The translations under genes and the position numbers were made by a program. The notes beneath the pieces were generated by a model, which did not search any database, was not told the origin of the DNA, and worked only from the letters and a program-made list of their open reading frames with translations. Shown here one piece after another: positions 36,481-49,358 of a stretch of 64,000 nucleotides of DNA (its first letter is position 1; each line of letters opens with the position of its first letter). The DNA comes from Medicago truncatula (Eukaryota; Streptophyta; Magnoliopsida; Fabales; Fabaceae): contig NC_053045.1 in assembly GCF_003473485.1 (NCBI RefSeq), forward strand, positions 59,500,494-59,564,493. The letters run 5' to 3'.

Positions 36481-39400
36481 ATGGTGAAATCCTACCTCCG
36501 ATACGAGCCGTCGGTCTCGTTCGGCGTCATCGCCTCCGTGGATTCCAACATCTCATACGACAGCTCCGGCAAACACCTTCTCTCTCCAGCTCTCGAGAAA
36601 ATCGGCGTATGGCACGTGCGACAGGGCATCTGCACCAAAACCCTAACTCCTTTCGTTCCGTGTCGCGGTCCTTCTCTCGCCGTCACATCAATCGCTTCCT
36701 CTCCTTCTCAATTGGTAATCACAATCGAATCTCTCTTTACTGTGCAGTGAGTTTACGATTTCCTTTAACGGTTTAACAGTTATTGTTGTTATTGTTGTTG
36801 TTGTTGTAGATTGCTGGTGGTTACGGTGATGGTAGTATAAGGCTTTGGGATACTGATAAGGGAACTTGCGAAACTACTTTGAATGGACATAAAGGAGCTG
36901 TAACTGCTCTTCGTTATAATAAGCTTGGTTCGTTACTTGCTTCTGGTAGCAAAGATAATGATGTTATTTTGTGGGATGTTGTTGGTGAGACTGGTCTCTT
37001 TCGACTTCGTGGTCATCGTGATCAGGTTCGTCTTTTGCTCTTCAATTCAAATGTTTTGTGTAGCATTCAATTTAGGTCCTTTCACATAAACAACTTATTA
37101 AGTGCTTATATCATATATAAATGTTTCTATTAGCTCTTTCAAACAGCCTCACAAGTGATTATGTCAATAAATAAGCTTAAATATGTTAATCAAAACAGAC
37201 CCTTAATTGATTTTTTGTTCATTGGTGGCAGGTTACTGATGTTGTTTTTGTGGGTTTTGGGAAAAAACTAGTTAGTTCCTCCAAAGACAAGTTTTTGAGA
37301 GTTTGGGATATTGATACTCAGCACTGTATGCAAATTGTTGGCGGGCATCATAGTGAAATATGGACATTGGATGTTGATCCTGGTGAGAGGTTTCTTGTTA
37401 CCGGTTCTGCAGACAAGGAGCTCCGTTTTTATTCAATCAAGCAAGATTCTGTGGATGGGGAGTCTGTAAAGGATGGTGGAGATTCTTCTGTTTCAAACAA
37501 ATGGGATGTTTTGACGCATTTTGGTGAGATTCAGCGGCAGAGCAAAGATAGAGTTGCCACGGTCCAGTTCAACAAGTCTGGTAATCTGCTGGCCTGTCAT
37601 GTTGCGGGAAAGATGGTAGAAATATTCCGTGTGTTGGATGACGCCGAAGCAAAGCGTAAAGCCAAACGCAGGGTTAACCGTAAAAAAGAGAAGAAGCATG
37701 GCAAAGAGCCTACAGAGGGAACTGAAAATGGAGATGTTGAGAACAAAGGAGATAATACTACTGTGACTGATGGACCCATAGAAACAAGTAAAATCACAGT
37801 TACCGTACCTGATGTTTTTAAACTGTTGCATACTATTAGAGCTAGCAAAAAGATATGCTCCATTTCTTTTTGTCCAACCACTCAGAAGAATTCACTAGCA
37901 ACTTTAGCATTGTCCTTAAACAATAATCTAATCGAGTTCTACTCCATTGAAAGTGGTGAAACCAAAAAAACACTTGGTATTGATCTTGAAGGACACCGTT
38001 CTGATGTTCGAAGTGTCACACTTAGTTCGGACAACACTTTTCTGTTGTCAACCAGTCACAATGCAGTTAAGATATGGAATCCAAGCACTGGTTCCTGCTT
38101 AAGGACCATTGATTCTGGATATGGACTCTGCAGTTTAATTCTCCCCACTAACAAGTATGGACTTGTTGGAACCAAAGAGGGAACCTTAGAAATTATTGAC
38201 ATCGGAGGCAGTACCCGTGTTGAAGCAATTGAAGCTCATGGAGGCTCTGTGCGGACAATTGCTGCCTTGCCAGATAAACATGGCTTTGTCACAGGAAGTC
38301 AAGATCATGATGTAAAGTTTTGGGAGTACCAAATTAAGCAGAAACCTGGTCAAGTGCGTTATATTCCCTATTTCAAGAAGTATTTGTTTTTTATAAGGAA
38401 ATACAATGATTTACCTTTTTTCACTTCACATACAGCACATTGATAGCATAGGTAAACGTATGGAAAACCTTTTGTTTATTGTATTTCATCTGGACACTTC
38501 TATGCCATAGTTTTTCTGTTTTATATTTGATCTCTAGAACTGGAAGTGGTATATAAATAATATGAAATAGAAATTTTAAACACTTGGGACATAAAAAATT
38601 AAAAAAATAAAAACTCTTCAGTCTTCACGATTTGGGTGTGGGGTACTTTATCGCCATCCCCCTAATGCAACTTTCTCCTACTATATTTATATATCCTATT
38701 AGTCATTCTTATTTATTATGTGGAAAATTCTCTATCAGTAGACATTTATTTATTTATTTTAGTAACACTAATTGTTCTGTTTCAGGCCACTAAGCAACTC
38801 ACCTTGTCAAATGTCAAGACTATGAGAATGAATGATGATGTTCTTGTGGTTGCAATTAGTCCCGATGCCAAATATATCGCTGTTGCTCTGTTGGATAGTA
38901 CTGTTAAGGTCAGATTTATTAACACTACTTGTCTTTGGTTTCCAAAAATTTCTTAATGAGTTTGACTTTGTTTATTGTTGTTTTTATTGCCACTTTTCAA
39001 CCTCAAAATGCTTGTTGTCAATGCATACATATTTTACCATATGTTGGCAATCTGGGAAGTGGGAACTCAAGCATTATTTCTATATTGTAGATTTGAGTGA
39101 AGCTTGGGTAGAAATTAATTAGATTTTGAATTCTTGTAGCTTGCATAGAATTTTTTTGGGGACTATAATAATTGGTACACGATCAATTGACAACTTTACT
39201 GAATATGGCCTAGTTTGGTTTAGCTTCTAGCTTATAGAGCTCAATTAAAATAAGTTCACAGTTCTTATGAAAATTCTTTATAAATGTGTATGTGCATGTA
39301 GAAATTGGCCTTTCTGAAAAAAGTTAGAAGCGGAGGCTATTTTTGATTTATACGAGAAATCGCTATTTAAAAAATCAGTGATACACAATTCTTTTAATAT

Positions 39401-42400
39401 TCCGTTCTCTGTAAGTACTTCCTGGGAAGTTTATCCAAATTGTCTCATTACGCTACATCTAATAGGAAATGCCAATTTCAAAGTATGGTGGTCATCTGTA
39501 TGTTCCCAATTGAATTATGAGCTTGTTTTGGTGGCACCTTTTATACTCTTGCATTATTTTGTTAATTTTTTCAAGTATTTTTGACAAGTTATTTATTTTT
39601 CAGATTCACTTTGTAGACACATTCAAATTTTTCCTTTCATTGTATGGCCACAAGCTGCCTGTTCTGTGTATGGATATCTCATCAGATGGAGATTTAATTG
39701 TGACTGGCTCTGCTGATAAAAATATAAAGATTTGGGGTTTGGATTTTGGTGACTGTCATAAATCCATTTTTGCGCATAAAGACAGGTGCTACATAATTCT
39801 ACCCTGATAATTTTTTTTTAATTCTATTTTATTCATCGAGTAGTATGGATGAAGCTGTATTTGAAGTATCTTATCTTATGCAATTTACTTTTCAGTGTTA
39901 TGGCAGTACAATTTGTTCCCAAGACACATTATGTGTTCAGTGTCGGAAAAGATCGGGTTGTAAAATATTGGGATGCTGATAAATTTGAGCAGCTGTTAAC
40001 TCTTGAAGGACATCATGCAGATATTTGGTGTCTTGCAGTCAGTAATCGTGGTGATTTTATTGTCACTGGATCTCATGACCGCTCAATTCGTCGCTGGGAT
40101 CGTACTGAAGAGCAATTTTTCATTGAGGTATGCATAACTTTTAGGTTATGGAGTGACACTTCTTCAATGCAGGGCCATTGTCTCTTACAATGGCAAATGT
40201 GAATGAATAGCCTAAGGACATTGCTGAAAGAATCACAATTTGAAAGTTTTTATTGAAAATAGCTTTTAAAGTTGTTAATGCAAATTTGTTGTTGGTAAAA
40301 GTCTTAGTTCACTGGAGTACGATAAATCATTTTAATTGCAGGAAGAAAAGGAGAAAAGGTTAGAGGAAATGTTTGATGCTGATCTTGACAAGGCATTTGA
40401 AAGCAATTATGCACCGAAGGAAGAAATACCAGAGGAGGGAGCAGTGGCCGTAGCTGGGAAAAAAACAGAGGAAACCCTTACCGCTACAGACTTGATTATT
40501 GAGAGATTAGACATTGCAGAAAATGAGAAAAAGCGCATTAGTGAACATCAGGTTATACCCCTTCTCTTACGGGACTTCCGTTTTCTAAACTGATATATTG
40601 TCTCATAAGTGAATCTGCAGGACATGCATGAATAGTTAGATACACAATGCCTGTATAATATAGAACAATTCTGACTTAAGAGACTGCATTAGTAATTCTT
40701 TGCAAAACATGGATATCAATTTGGTTGACCTCCAAATAAATTAGAATGCACCAACCGTATGCTCTGAACCCCAAACAAATTGTTCCATCAAGCAATTTGA
40801 AGCCTGTGAAATTGGAACAATTTCTGTATTAATCCTATTAATTAACTACTGCTATCAAGATATAAATCTCAACTTTGATTTCTAAAATTAAATCTCAACT
40901 TGAAAGCTCAGACAAACTACTAGTTGTTGCTGAACCCCAAAACATTGAACCCCATTGAGATCTATCAAAATCCCAAATATCAGTGAAATTATTACATGTA
41001 TAATTAGAGAAAAATTTCTTCAATTCAATTTGGGTGCACTAAATAACTAAAAGAGCTGAGGAAGACCGTCTTGTATCTTGTTTTGTAAGGTCTAATGTTG
41101 TTGCTGTAAATTTTTTTTATTTTACATTTCAGGAGGAGGAGAAAATCAATAAAAATGCTGTTTTCCAGGCAAATCTGCTTATGAATGGCCAGTCACCTTC
41201 TGATTATGTTCTAAGTGCATTTAAAGATGTTCACTCGAATGATTTGGAGCAAACATTGTTGGTATGTTTGGATTTACATTTTTATTCATTGTTCTCAATT
41301 CTTATGCAGAAATATAACACATATCGGACTAATTTCTTTGGGCTCAGTCTATTTTTCATTTGTTTGCAACTTTTCTTAATAATTTCATTGGATGATCAGA
41401 AACCTACCTAATTTTTATTAGGATTTATTAGTGCCTTTATTCTTTATAAACAAGACTATGATGAAGTTTAATTTGGTTTCTAACCAACTCTATTATGTTA
41501 AATATCCTGGAGCGCAATAATATTTGCATCTCTTATTTTGCTTGTGAGCTTGTTCAAAGCCAAATTAACCTAATAGATGTGAATATTATTGCGCTCAAGG
41601 GTATTTAACATAATAGAGTCGGCGAGAAAGCAAATTAATCTTCATCATAGTGCTGTATAATGTCTATATTGATTGTTAGCATTTTCTAATATTGAATATG
41701 TGTGTGTGTATTTCAGCTATGTTGATTTTATCTCTTATTATTTCAGTTAATATTGATTTTATCTCTTATTAGTTATTATTTTTATTTGGTTATACATTTC
41801 AGTTAATATTGAATATGTATGTGTATGATTTATGGTAATTTATTTAATTGAACACTTTCATAATTTTTTATGCAAGTTAAACACAAGACTATTTAAACAC
41901 TGATTATAAGTTAAAGGGGAGTCTAGATAGAATGATTAAATTTACAGTCTTTGTGATTAGGTATATGTCACATGTATGAGTAGTGTGCAATAAGCATCTT
42001 GCAATACTAGGATGTCAATAGCGGCAGATATAGGTCACATGTATGAGTAGTGTGCAATAGGCATTTTGCAATACTAGGATGTCAATAGCGGCAGATTGCG
42101 CCGCTTTCACGGAAGAGCAGCGTAGAGTGGGTGGTAGCTTCCACAAAGCTCCTAAGTGCATCGCAGTATATGGTGTGGCCGGATTGATGGGAATGTGCTA
42201 TTCCTAAACAGTTTTGGAATCGGCTGCTACCTGCCTCTATCCATGATTGACAACCTAGCTTGTAAATGCATGCTAAAACCACCTACAATAAATCCACCCA
42301 CAATGGATCAGGCCCTTCTCTAAACCCTTTTACTAGGCTGTCTTTAAAACTTGGATATCTATCCAAAGAATGTTTGTTCATATTATATTGTTTACAAGAG

Positions 42401-45234
42401 CATCAATGCACCTGGTCTTAGTGCAATGGTTAGAGGTTTAGGAGGTGTCATTGTTGTTAACACTCTCGCCTTAAATTTATAATCGAAGAATATAAGGAAA
42501 ATGTTAAATGTACTTGTTTCCTGAAGAAGTGTTCCACCCACTAGAAAACAGAAGCATTTCCTGACCTAATTTTAGTTATGTTTTTTCCGTTTCTTTTTAA
42601 AATTTATTAGACTGCTAACATCAAGTTTAATGTATTTATGCAGGCTTTACCTTTTTCAGATGCTTTGAAGCTTTTGTCATACTTGAAAGAATGGACTTCG
42701 TATTCTGATAAGGTTATTTAGAAACTTCACTGTTCTTCAAAATGTTACCGTATTTTTCTCCTGTAATAATAATATAATCATAGCTGATTTTTTAAGATTT
42801 GGTTAAAGTCTTGCAATACTTTTTGCAAGCTGAGTAATCTATTCATGATAATTGCAGGTTGAGCTTGTTTGCCGGATAGGCACACTGCTGTTGCAGACAC
42901 ATTACAATCAGTTGCTTTCCACACCAGCTGCCAGACCTGTCTTAACTGACTTCAGTGACATTTTCTATGAGAGAGTCAAGGTAAATATGCAAACGAGGTC
43001 AAGGTCATCTTTGGTATTCAATGTCAATGTTTTGATAACTTGATTGGACCGGCTGGTTCAGTTAATAGAACCAGTCAGTCAAAGATTCAATCCTTTAACT
43101 AACAATTTCATGTGAAAACTATTGAAAGTAGGAATCACCCATTAAAAGAGGTGGCTAAGTACCAGTTTCAACCTTTTTTTTAAGGTTACATATATTTTTT
43201 GTCCCTACAAAATTGGGGCCTTTCATGTTTAGTCCCTATTTAATTTTTTTTTTTGTCCTCTACATATCCATTCCCTACAACATTAGTCCCTATTTGGAGG
43301 ACTAAAATGCATAAGAAATAGATACGAGGAAGACTAAAATACCTTTTTTTTAAACAAAATAGGGACTAAACTTGGAAGGTCCCAATTTTTTTATAGGGAC
43401 TAACAATATACTCCATTTAACCAAGGGGGAGCCTTGGCGCAACGGTGAAGTTGTTGTCACGTGACTGAAAGGTCAGTTGATTCAAGTCATGGAAACAACC
43501 TCTTGTGTAGAAAACAGGGTAAGGCTGGGTACAATACACCATAACGGGGGGGGGGGGGGACCCCTTCTCGGACCATGCATATGTAGGAGCTTTAGTGCAC
43601 CAGGCTACACCGTTTTTTAACAATATATTTAACCCCTTTCTTTATTCGTAAGGTTTTTAAAAAAAAAAAAAAATTTCATCTTAGAACTCATGCAATATGA
43701 TCATTTTTTTCTTTATCTAAATTTGATTAGTCATGATTTACTAACCTTTTGTATATGTAGGACATTTAATATATTTTATAATAATAAAAATATAAATTTA
43801 TGAATCAATGGGTTGATCACAATTTAACCATGAATCATTACTTTTACTGGTTTAATTAATGCTGGTCCAGTTTTAAAAACATAGTTGAACTTTAAAATGT
43901 TGTTACCAGAAATCAGGTTTTAAATTTAAAATTTAAAAAAGTTGTTTATTATTGTTATTTTAAAATCTCAGTTGCCTTGGATTGATTATAAGTTATTTTG
44001 ATATCACTCATTTTTTACAGTGGGCAATTTTCGATAGAGAAATTGAGAAACTGCATACGTTTTTATATTCATGTGATGTGATACTTTTTTATGAACATCA
44101 TTATTAACTATTGGGCGTTTTGTGATATTGTGGTTTGTTTTACAAAAATGGGACAAGGCAATTGCTCAGTAAAACTTGTTTAGTTTTATTTTTTATCTTC
44201 TTAAAAGAAGAATAAAGCGGGACAAATATCATTAGTTTCAGATCAAGTGACAGAAAGTACTTTAATGATGGTGTTTAGTTATATCTTATTCTTATGTTTG
44301 AAATGCTTAAGAAAGCCGACGTTTGATTTTTATGTTGTTTTTTTAATGACAACTGTTAGTAATTAATTGTTATATTAGTTTTTCTCCTTTGTCTGGGTTT
44401 AAAATAAGGACCTCCAACTCCTTATCCCATAAAAGCAGCCGTTTGATGGCTTTCACTTTAGTATAGGGTAATGATTTATCCAGAAAAGGAAGTTAGTTTT
44501 ACCATATAATCTTTTTCTTTTTTAAATTTAATATTTCTGTATTGCACTCTTATACAATATTTGCGTTGGATGAGTAGTAAGACTAGACGAGATAGGATTA
44601 TGAATGACACCATTAGAGAGTGTTGGGGTAGCACATATAGTAGATTAGATGATAGAAAATAGGCTTAGGTGGTTTGGGCATATACAGAGAAGACCGGTAG
44701 ATGTTGTAATACGAAGAGTAGATCAAATGGAGGTTTGTCAGATCAAAAGAGGTAGAGGAAGATTTAGAAAAACTATAAGAGAAACTATTAGGAAAGATTT
44801 AGAGGTTAATGAATTGGATCCAAAAATGGTTTATGATAGAACATTATGACGTAATTTGATCCATGTAGCCAATCTCACTTAGTGGGATAAAGCTTGGTTG
44901 TTGTTGTTCTACTCTTATGGAATGTGTCCTTGACAAAATTCTTGTTTGAACCTTGTATCAGGGTTGGAAAGATATCTTTGGTTTTAACCTTGCAGCCATG
45001 GATCATATCCAGGTTTGTATAAAAAGAATCTACATATCTCTTGCTCACCATTGATAGAAAAGCTAATTCGGTTTTGAAATGATCTTTCAGCAACTGATGG
45101 CTTCAAGATCAGATGCTCTTTTCCGGGATGCAAGATCAAAACTGCTGGAGATACGTTCTCAACAATCCAAACGTTTACAAGATAGGTCAGATACTGGAGA
45201 GTTTTTGCGGAAGAAGAAAAAGAAGACAAAGTAA
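36481..45234 (+). CDS. UTP12: WD-repeat protein 3 / UTP12, small-subunit processome component
   Basis: Nucleolar scaffold (UTP-B subcomplex) for 18S rRNA processing. Twelve exons: 36481-36714, 36810-37025, 37232-38353, 38786-38908, 39604-39785, 39896-40127, 40342-40551, 41133-41261, 42644-42712, 42858-42980, 44962-45012, 45091-45234; 944 residues, near the family's usual length. It starts [17 protein letters not shown]. Two beta-propellers follow: WD repeats include [44 protein letters not shown], and later [37 protein letters not shown] and [13 protein letters not shown] basic [17 protein letters not shown] insert lies about 220-240. After [21 protein letters not shown] comes the helical UTP12 domain ([34 protein letters not shown]), ending in a Lys-rich tail that looks like a nucleolar signal. 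Introns 8 and 10 are transposon-filled. Confidence 0.95.
41454..41652. repeat. About 200-bp fold-back element in UTP12 intron 8
   Basis: Inverted arms (about 41454-41528 and 41592-41652) share ACTATGATGAAG at the ends and ACTCTATTATGTTAAATA further in. The loop is about 60 bases. No clear target duplication. Confidence 0.65.
41967..42096. repeat. Tandem duplication of a 63-bp unit in UTP12 intron 8
   Basis: The unit running from gtcacatgtatgagtag to gatgtcaatagcggcagat is present at 41967-42029 and 42034-42096 with two mismatches, so the duplication is recent. The GC-richer sequence that follows, to about 42270, looks repeat-derived but was not classified. Confidence 0.8.
43184..43634. mobile_element. 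MITE related to 18387-18923, interrupted by an Au SINE
   Basis: Begins GGTTACATATATTTTTTGTC, shares TTTAGTCCCTA and AGGGACTAAA words with the element at 18387-18923, and ends in TTTAACC at 43634 after the SINE. Without the SINE it would be about 240 bp. Confidence 0.65.
43423..43618 (+). mobile_element. Au-type SINE
   Basis: tRNA-derived head with GGAGCCTTGGCGCAACGGTG (A box region) and ggtcagttgattcaagtcat (degenerate B box), then CCTCTTGTGTAGAAAACAGG, GGTAAGGCTG and GGAGCTTTAGTGCACCAGGC, the conserved order of the plant Au SINE. Flanks share AACAATATA and TTTAACC (43402-43422, 43619-43634); the left copy carries 5 extra bases, CTCCA. A run of 13 G occurs inside at 43546-43559. Confidence 0.88.
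44561..44909 (+). mobile_element. 3' end of an RTE-type LINE in UTP12 intron 10
   Basis: Translates, with breaks, as the extreme C-terminus of a plant RTE reverse transcriptase: [14 protein letters not shown], then [40 protein letters not shown], and RNLIHVA after an internal stop. It ends in GGTTGTTGTTGTT, the family's (TTG)n tail. Frame changes near 44640 and stops show it is dead. A shorter relative lies at 61461-61630. Confidence 0.88.
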
Positions 45235-46082
45235 TCTGTCAGTGATATGGGTATTTCAATCAATGAGCAAAATTAACCTCACTGGAATATATGTATATCA
45301 TGATGAAGCATTGCAGATTCAGAGCAAAGCTGTCACACACCTTTACTGAAAGAGAATGATAATAGAGCTTTGATCCCCAGAAAGGCATGCCTCGTAAAGT
45401 TGATATCTTCATTTTTGAGAAGCTAGGTTTTCGAAGTATTAAATTATTACTGATGCTGGTGGCTCAGAAAAGGTCAGGGACGTAAGTTGTTGTATGTGTA
45501 AACATTAAAATTTATATCCAATACGGTTTTCTTCTCAGGGCTAATACCCTGTTGGTGAGTAAAATTTTCCCTAATTTTGCTTCAATTACACTTCTGTCCC
45601 TACCGCTCTCTCTGTCTGATGAATGTTGTTAAATAATTTACAGACAATCGATATGGCTATAACAAATGTCTTCTGATAATTTTTTTCAAAAACTAATAAA
45701 CATTAAGAAAGCCCAGAAAAGAAAAAAAGGACGTGAACCCCATTTTCCTGATATTATTCCATTGATTGATCTAAATTAAATGTACAAACATGTTAATACA
45801 TTATATCTCTACTCTACATGTCTCACTGAAAAATAAAACGATGTATTAATAACATTACTCTTATTGTAGTTTTTGTTAAACAAGTCAATCTCTTTTTATC
45901 ATGACAAACTTCTTCCAATAGTTGTCATGCATCTTCCATGTAAGAATCATACCATGATTACATTTATACACTTAAATGGACAACAAAGCCAAATAAGCTT
46001 GGCCATTAATACTATTACACAATTATGATAGTAACAATATAATTAGACGATGATGTGGTTAGCTTGAATTAAGGTAATTAAT
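45235..46082. other. Convergent intergenic spacer between UTP12 and expansin
   Basis: Carries the 3' UTRs of two converging genes. No ORF or repeat of note. Confidence 0.5.
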
Positions 46083-47690
46083 TTATGCGTTTTTGCCTAC
46101 AAAGGTCTGACCAAACTGCCAACCTTTGGGGGTTATACGTTCAGAGGTGATACACCTGCCATCACTTGTCGTCACCTTGAAGGTCAATGTCTCTCCAGTT
46201 AACATGGCACCAGTCTCCCATTTCTCACCCCAATTTCTCTTCAAGTCTGTCCATGTCAGCTTGTCTTCACCCTTCACTTGCACTTTTACCACATCACCTG
46301 CTCCTCCGACATTCGCCACTTTAATTAGGTTAAAGTAAGGATTCCCTGTGATCGTGAAATGAATACCTCCCTGCCTCTTGCATGGTACCCTGAATACACA
46401 CACACACACACGAGAACAAGACATTTAGTACTTTTGATTTCCTTTTACTTGTAATCATTATTCCATCAATATTATACCTTGATTTTTGTTAAGTTCTATT
46501 TTGGTGTAGAAATTATCAAACTCTTCGACTCGATTATTTACCACTTCATATTGCAAGGTTAATAATAGATTATCCAAGTCCAAAAGAATGTGATGATAAC
46601 TATGTATGTTACCTGCGATATTGGACTGGTATAATTCCAGCTTTGTATTCAGCAATTTTAAGATAAGCAGGTTTGGCTAAATCAAAGTGCTCACGTGGTG
46701 GGTTGCACCATCCTCCATTCTCACTTGATTGGGCAAAATTGGGAGGACAAAGGTCTGTTGCCGTCACTTTAATAGAGGCTTGCCCTGGCTTACACCCTTG
46801 AGGAGAGTCCACACATCTGATTTCATAACATGCACCACATGCTAGACCTTTGTTGAACAAAACTGTGCTCACTGCTGCTGTGTCTAGGCCATAACCATCT
46901 TTAACCACATCCTCATATCCGCATGCTCCACCTACAATGTTAACTTATAATTTATATTCTAAAAAAATTCTCCAACCTAAAAGGACAACTTATAAAGTAA
47001 ACCATGCATGTTTGCATAATGAGTATTTGGAATGATACAAGTTTCTTCCAACTTAATCAAGGATCTTGAGTTCAATTTTGAGCATGAAAATGCATCGGTG
47101 AAGAGATCACTTTGACACCGATTTATAGGTTCTGAACAACTCAAGATTGCAGGGATCGATATGCCGATAATTTATATGAAAAAAAATTGTATAACATGCT
47201 AAAGCATATTTTGCAACATCCTCCAAGATCTTTCATCGTTGAAATTAGTTGTTGGATTAATCTTATAGTTGAAATATTAATGTTCTTCGAACTTAATAGA
47301 GTTATCTAATTTTATTATTTTTTCGAGTCATGAATTTTGTTACTAATTATTTTTTCTATATAATGGATTAATCAAGAATTTTGTTACTAATTTTTTTTTT
47401 CTTTCTATATAATGGATTAATTTAATAATGCACATTGATCAGCATTAGTAAATGTTCATACCAAATGTTCCTGAGCCTCCCTCATAGAAAGTGGCATGTG
47501 CTTTTTTCCATGAACCAGCTAAAAGCATGTGGCGGTTTTGTTTAGGGGTACTGATCAGTTTTTTAGGTCCAATATTATTGTGAGCTGCATTTTTCCATGA
47601 GGAGTTGATGCTTGCATGGGCATTATGAAGTGAAAAAGCAACAAGAAAGAGCAATAATGAAGTCACAAGAGGTCCCGAAGATAATGCCAT
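46083..47690 (-). CDS. Alpha-expansin
   Basis: Secreted, non-hydrolytic cell-wall loosening protein. Three exons on the minus strand: 47462-47690, 46613-46931, 46389-46083; 284 residues. Signal peptide about 1-26. The double-psi barrel domain starts at [20 protein letters not shown] and contains the conserved cysteines ([12 protein letters not shown]), the alpha-expansin insertion [12 protein letters not shown] and the HFD motif. The C-terminal CBM63 domain carries [41 protein letters not shown] and [10 protein letters not shown]. Both key acidic positions appear intact. Alpha-expansins are usually about 250-260 residues; the excess is a hydrophilic stretch of about 35 residues (about 30-65) between the signal peptide and the barrel. 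Gene is complete with canonical GT-AG introns; the subfamily was not assigned. Confidence 0.95.
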
Positions 47691-49358
47691 GATAAGAGAT
47701 TTCAGAATATTTTGGTGTTTTCGTGCTTCCTTTTTTCTAGATTTCCTCCTAGCTTATTGATTTTGGTGAGTTTTATGGTGAAAGATTTTACTTGGTTGTT
47801 TAAGAGGTTATGTTTTAAGTTTAGGATATTGCATTAGGAAGATCGAGCTTATTTCTCGCAGCTAATTAAGCAAGATGGTAATTAATTAAGAGAACCATCC
47901 ATTGATAACGTTGGCTATAATTAATTAAGAGGTTTATGATTTCTATTGTGTTCCTCACCAACCTTGGCTATAAATGGAATATATTTAACAAAGTCTTCAA
48001 ACAACTTTCTTTTCATAGGTACTGATTAATCCTTTGGTTTTTTTAGAATGCATAGTTAAAATATAACTAACATATTGATGGCTAGAAATATATTTCCAAT
48101 CTCAGCTCAAACAATTGAAAACGAAGCTATACTTTGTGTTGATAAATTCATTCCATTAAAACATTCACATCACAAACATTCAATCTTTCCACCTTTTAGC
48201 TATCAAATAAAAATTAAATTAACAATTCAGAAGTCCTAGTTCAACTAGCAAAATGCCGAAATTGTTAGGCCGGATGTCATGAACAGGGTTTGAACCAAAT
48301 ACATCCATTTGTGTGTGAGTTTATAATGACTTTGTCATTTCGTCTATCTAAAAAAAAAAAAATTAACAAAAAAATTTAGAGACAACAAATGAGATTTGTA
48401 TGACGAACTACAAACATTTTTTTTAAAGGAACTACAAACATTTTTTAGTTTTAATTTTTAGCTTCTCCTCGATACCAATTGGAATGGCTAATTTATCTTT
48501 AAAAAAAAATACAAACATTTATAACATAATGGTATATAAATTTATCAGGTTAAAATCCACGGTATATCATATATCCTTAAACAAACAAAAAATACCCTAG
48601 TATTTGGGACATTGAGTTGATCAAATACCAAAGTAGCATAATGCATTTTACCATACGAAGAAGAAATTTGACTTAGCTTTATGATTAGTAATTTGACCAG
48701 AACGAATTTTTCTAGCATGGATTTGTTTCAGTAGCTTGAAAGTGTTGCAGCTTTGAAATACACAAGCTTCTTCTGAAATCTGAACCAAACCTTGTTTATG
48801 AGGGTCTCAAGTATGTTAACATGTTCAATCACCATTCGATTTGACGTTATTTGTTTTTAAATTATGAATATTCAATGTGGCCAAGTGACAAGGATGACAC
48901 ATCACTAAAACTGCCAACTCAACACAAAATTGTACTGAAGAGCTACGGAATCAGAAATAGGATAAACTTGAGAGTCAAAATCGCACAAAAAAAATTAAGA
49001 GAGACGAAATTGCATAATTGAAAATTTTAAAGGTTAAAAGTGCAATTAAACCTTATAAAAAATTAACAATTTTAAAAGATGATTACGAAATATCGATATA
49101 TGACGAGATTGATGCAAAATGTTATGAATTATTTTTGGAAAATGCTAGGAAGGAACTTAGTTATATTTAATTATGAGAAGTAAATAAAATATCCAGCTAC
49201 ACTAAAAAAGAGCTCGTATAAGACTTATTTTTATGTATAGATAAAGTTTTAAAACAAAATATGAAACACCAATATAATCCCATAATCTAAGCTTTCGATA
49301 AAGTACTACTATTTTTTTGAACTTTGCAACGTATTCCATTTACCATGTGTTCAATATG
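47691..49358. other. Intergenic region upstream of the expansin
   Basis: Probable expansin promoter (read right to left) followed by AT-rich sequence. Contains a SINE at 48226-48359 and no gene. Confidence 0.45.
48226..48359 (+). mobile_element. tRNA-derived SINE with poly(A)
   Basis: A-box-like TAGTTCAACTAGCAAAATG and B-box-like aacagggtttgaaccaaat are spaced as in a tRNA-derived promoter. The element ends in an A-rich tail (48350-48359). AAATTAACAA occurs at 48216-48225 and 48360-48369 as a plausible 10-bp target duplication, though it is AT-rich. Confidence 0.65.

Larger units (their letters stand above)
43029..43880. mobile_element. Outer DNA-transposon-like repeat in UTP12 intron 10
   Basis: Left end (GTTTTGATAACTTGATTGG then accggctggttcagttaata) is an imperfect inverted repeat of the right end (complement GTTTTTAAAACTGGACCAGC then attaattaaaccag). 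This resembles a common plant repeat of GGACCGG/GGTTCA words. Two further elements are nested inside it. The superfamily was not determined because no duplication is clear. Confidence 0.55.

Noticed and set aside
44649-44849. 66-codon ORF in UTP12 intron 10 as a separate gene
   Set aside because: Its translation is the C-terminal piece of an RTE LINE, flanked by stops and the (TTG)n tail.
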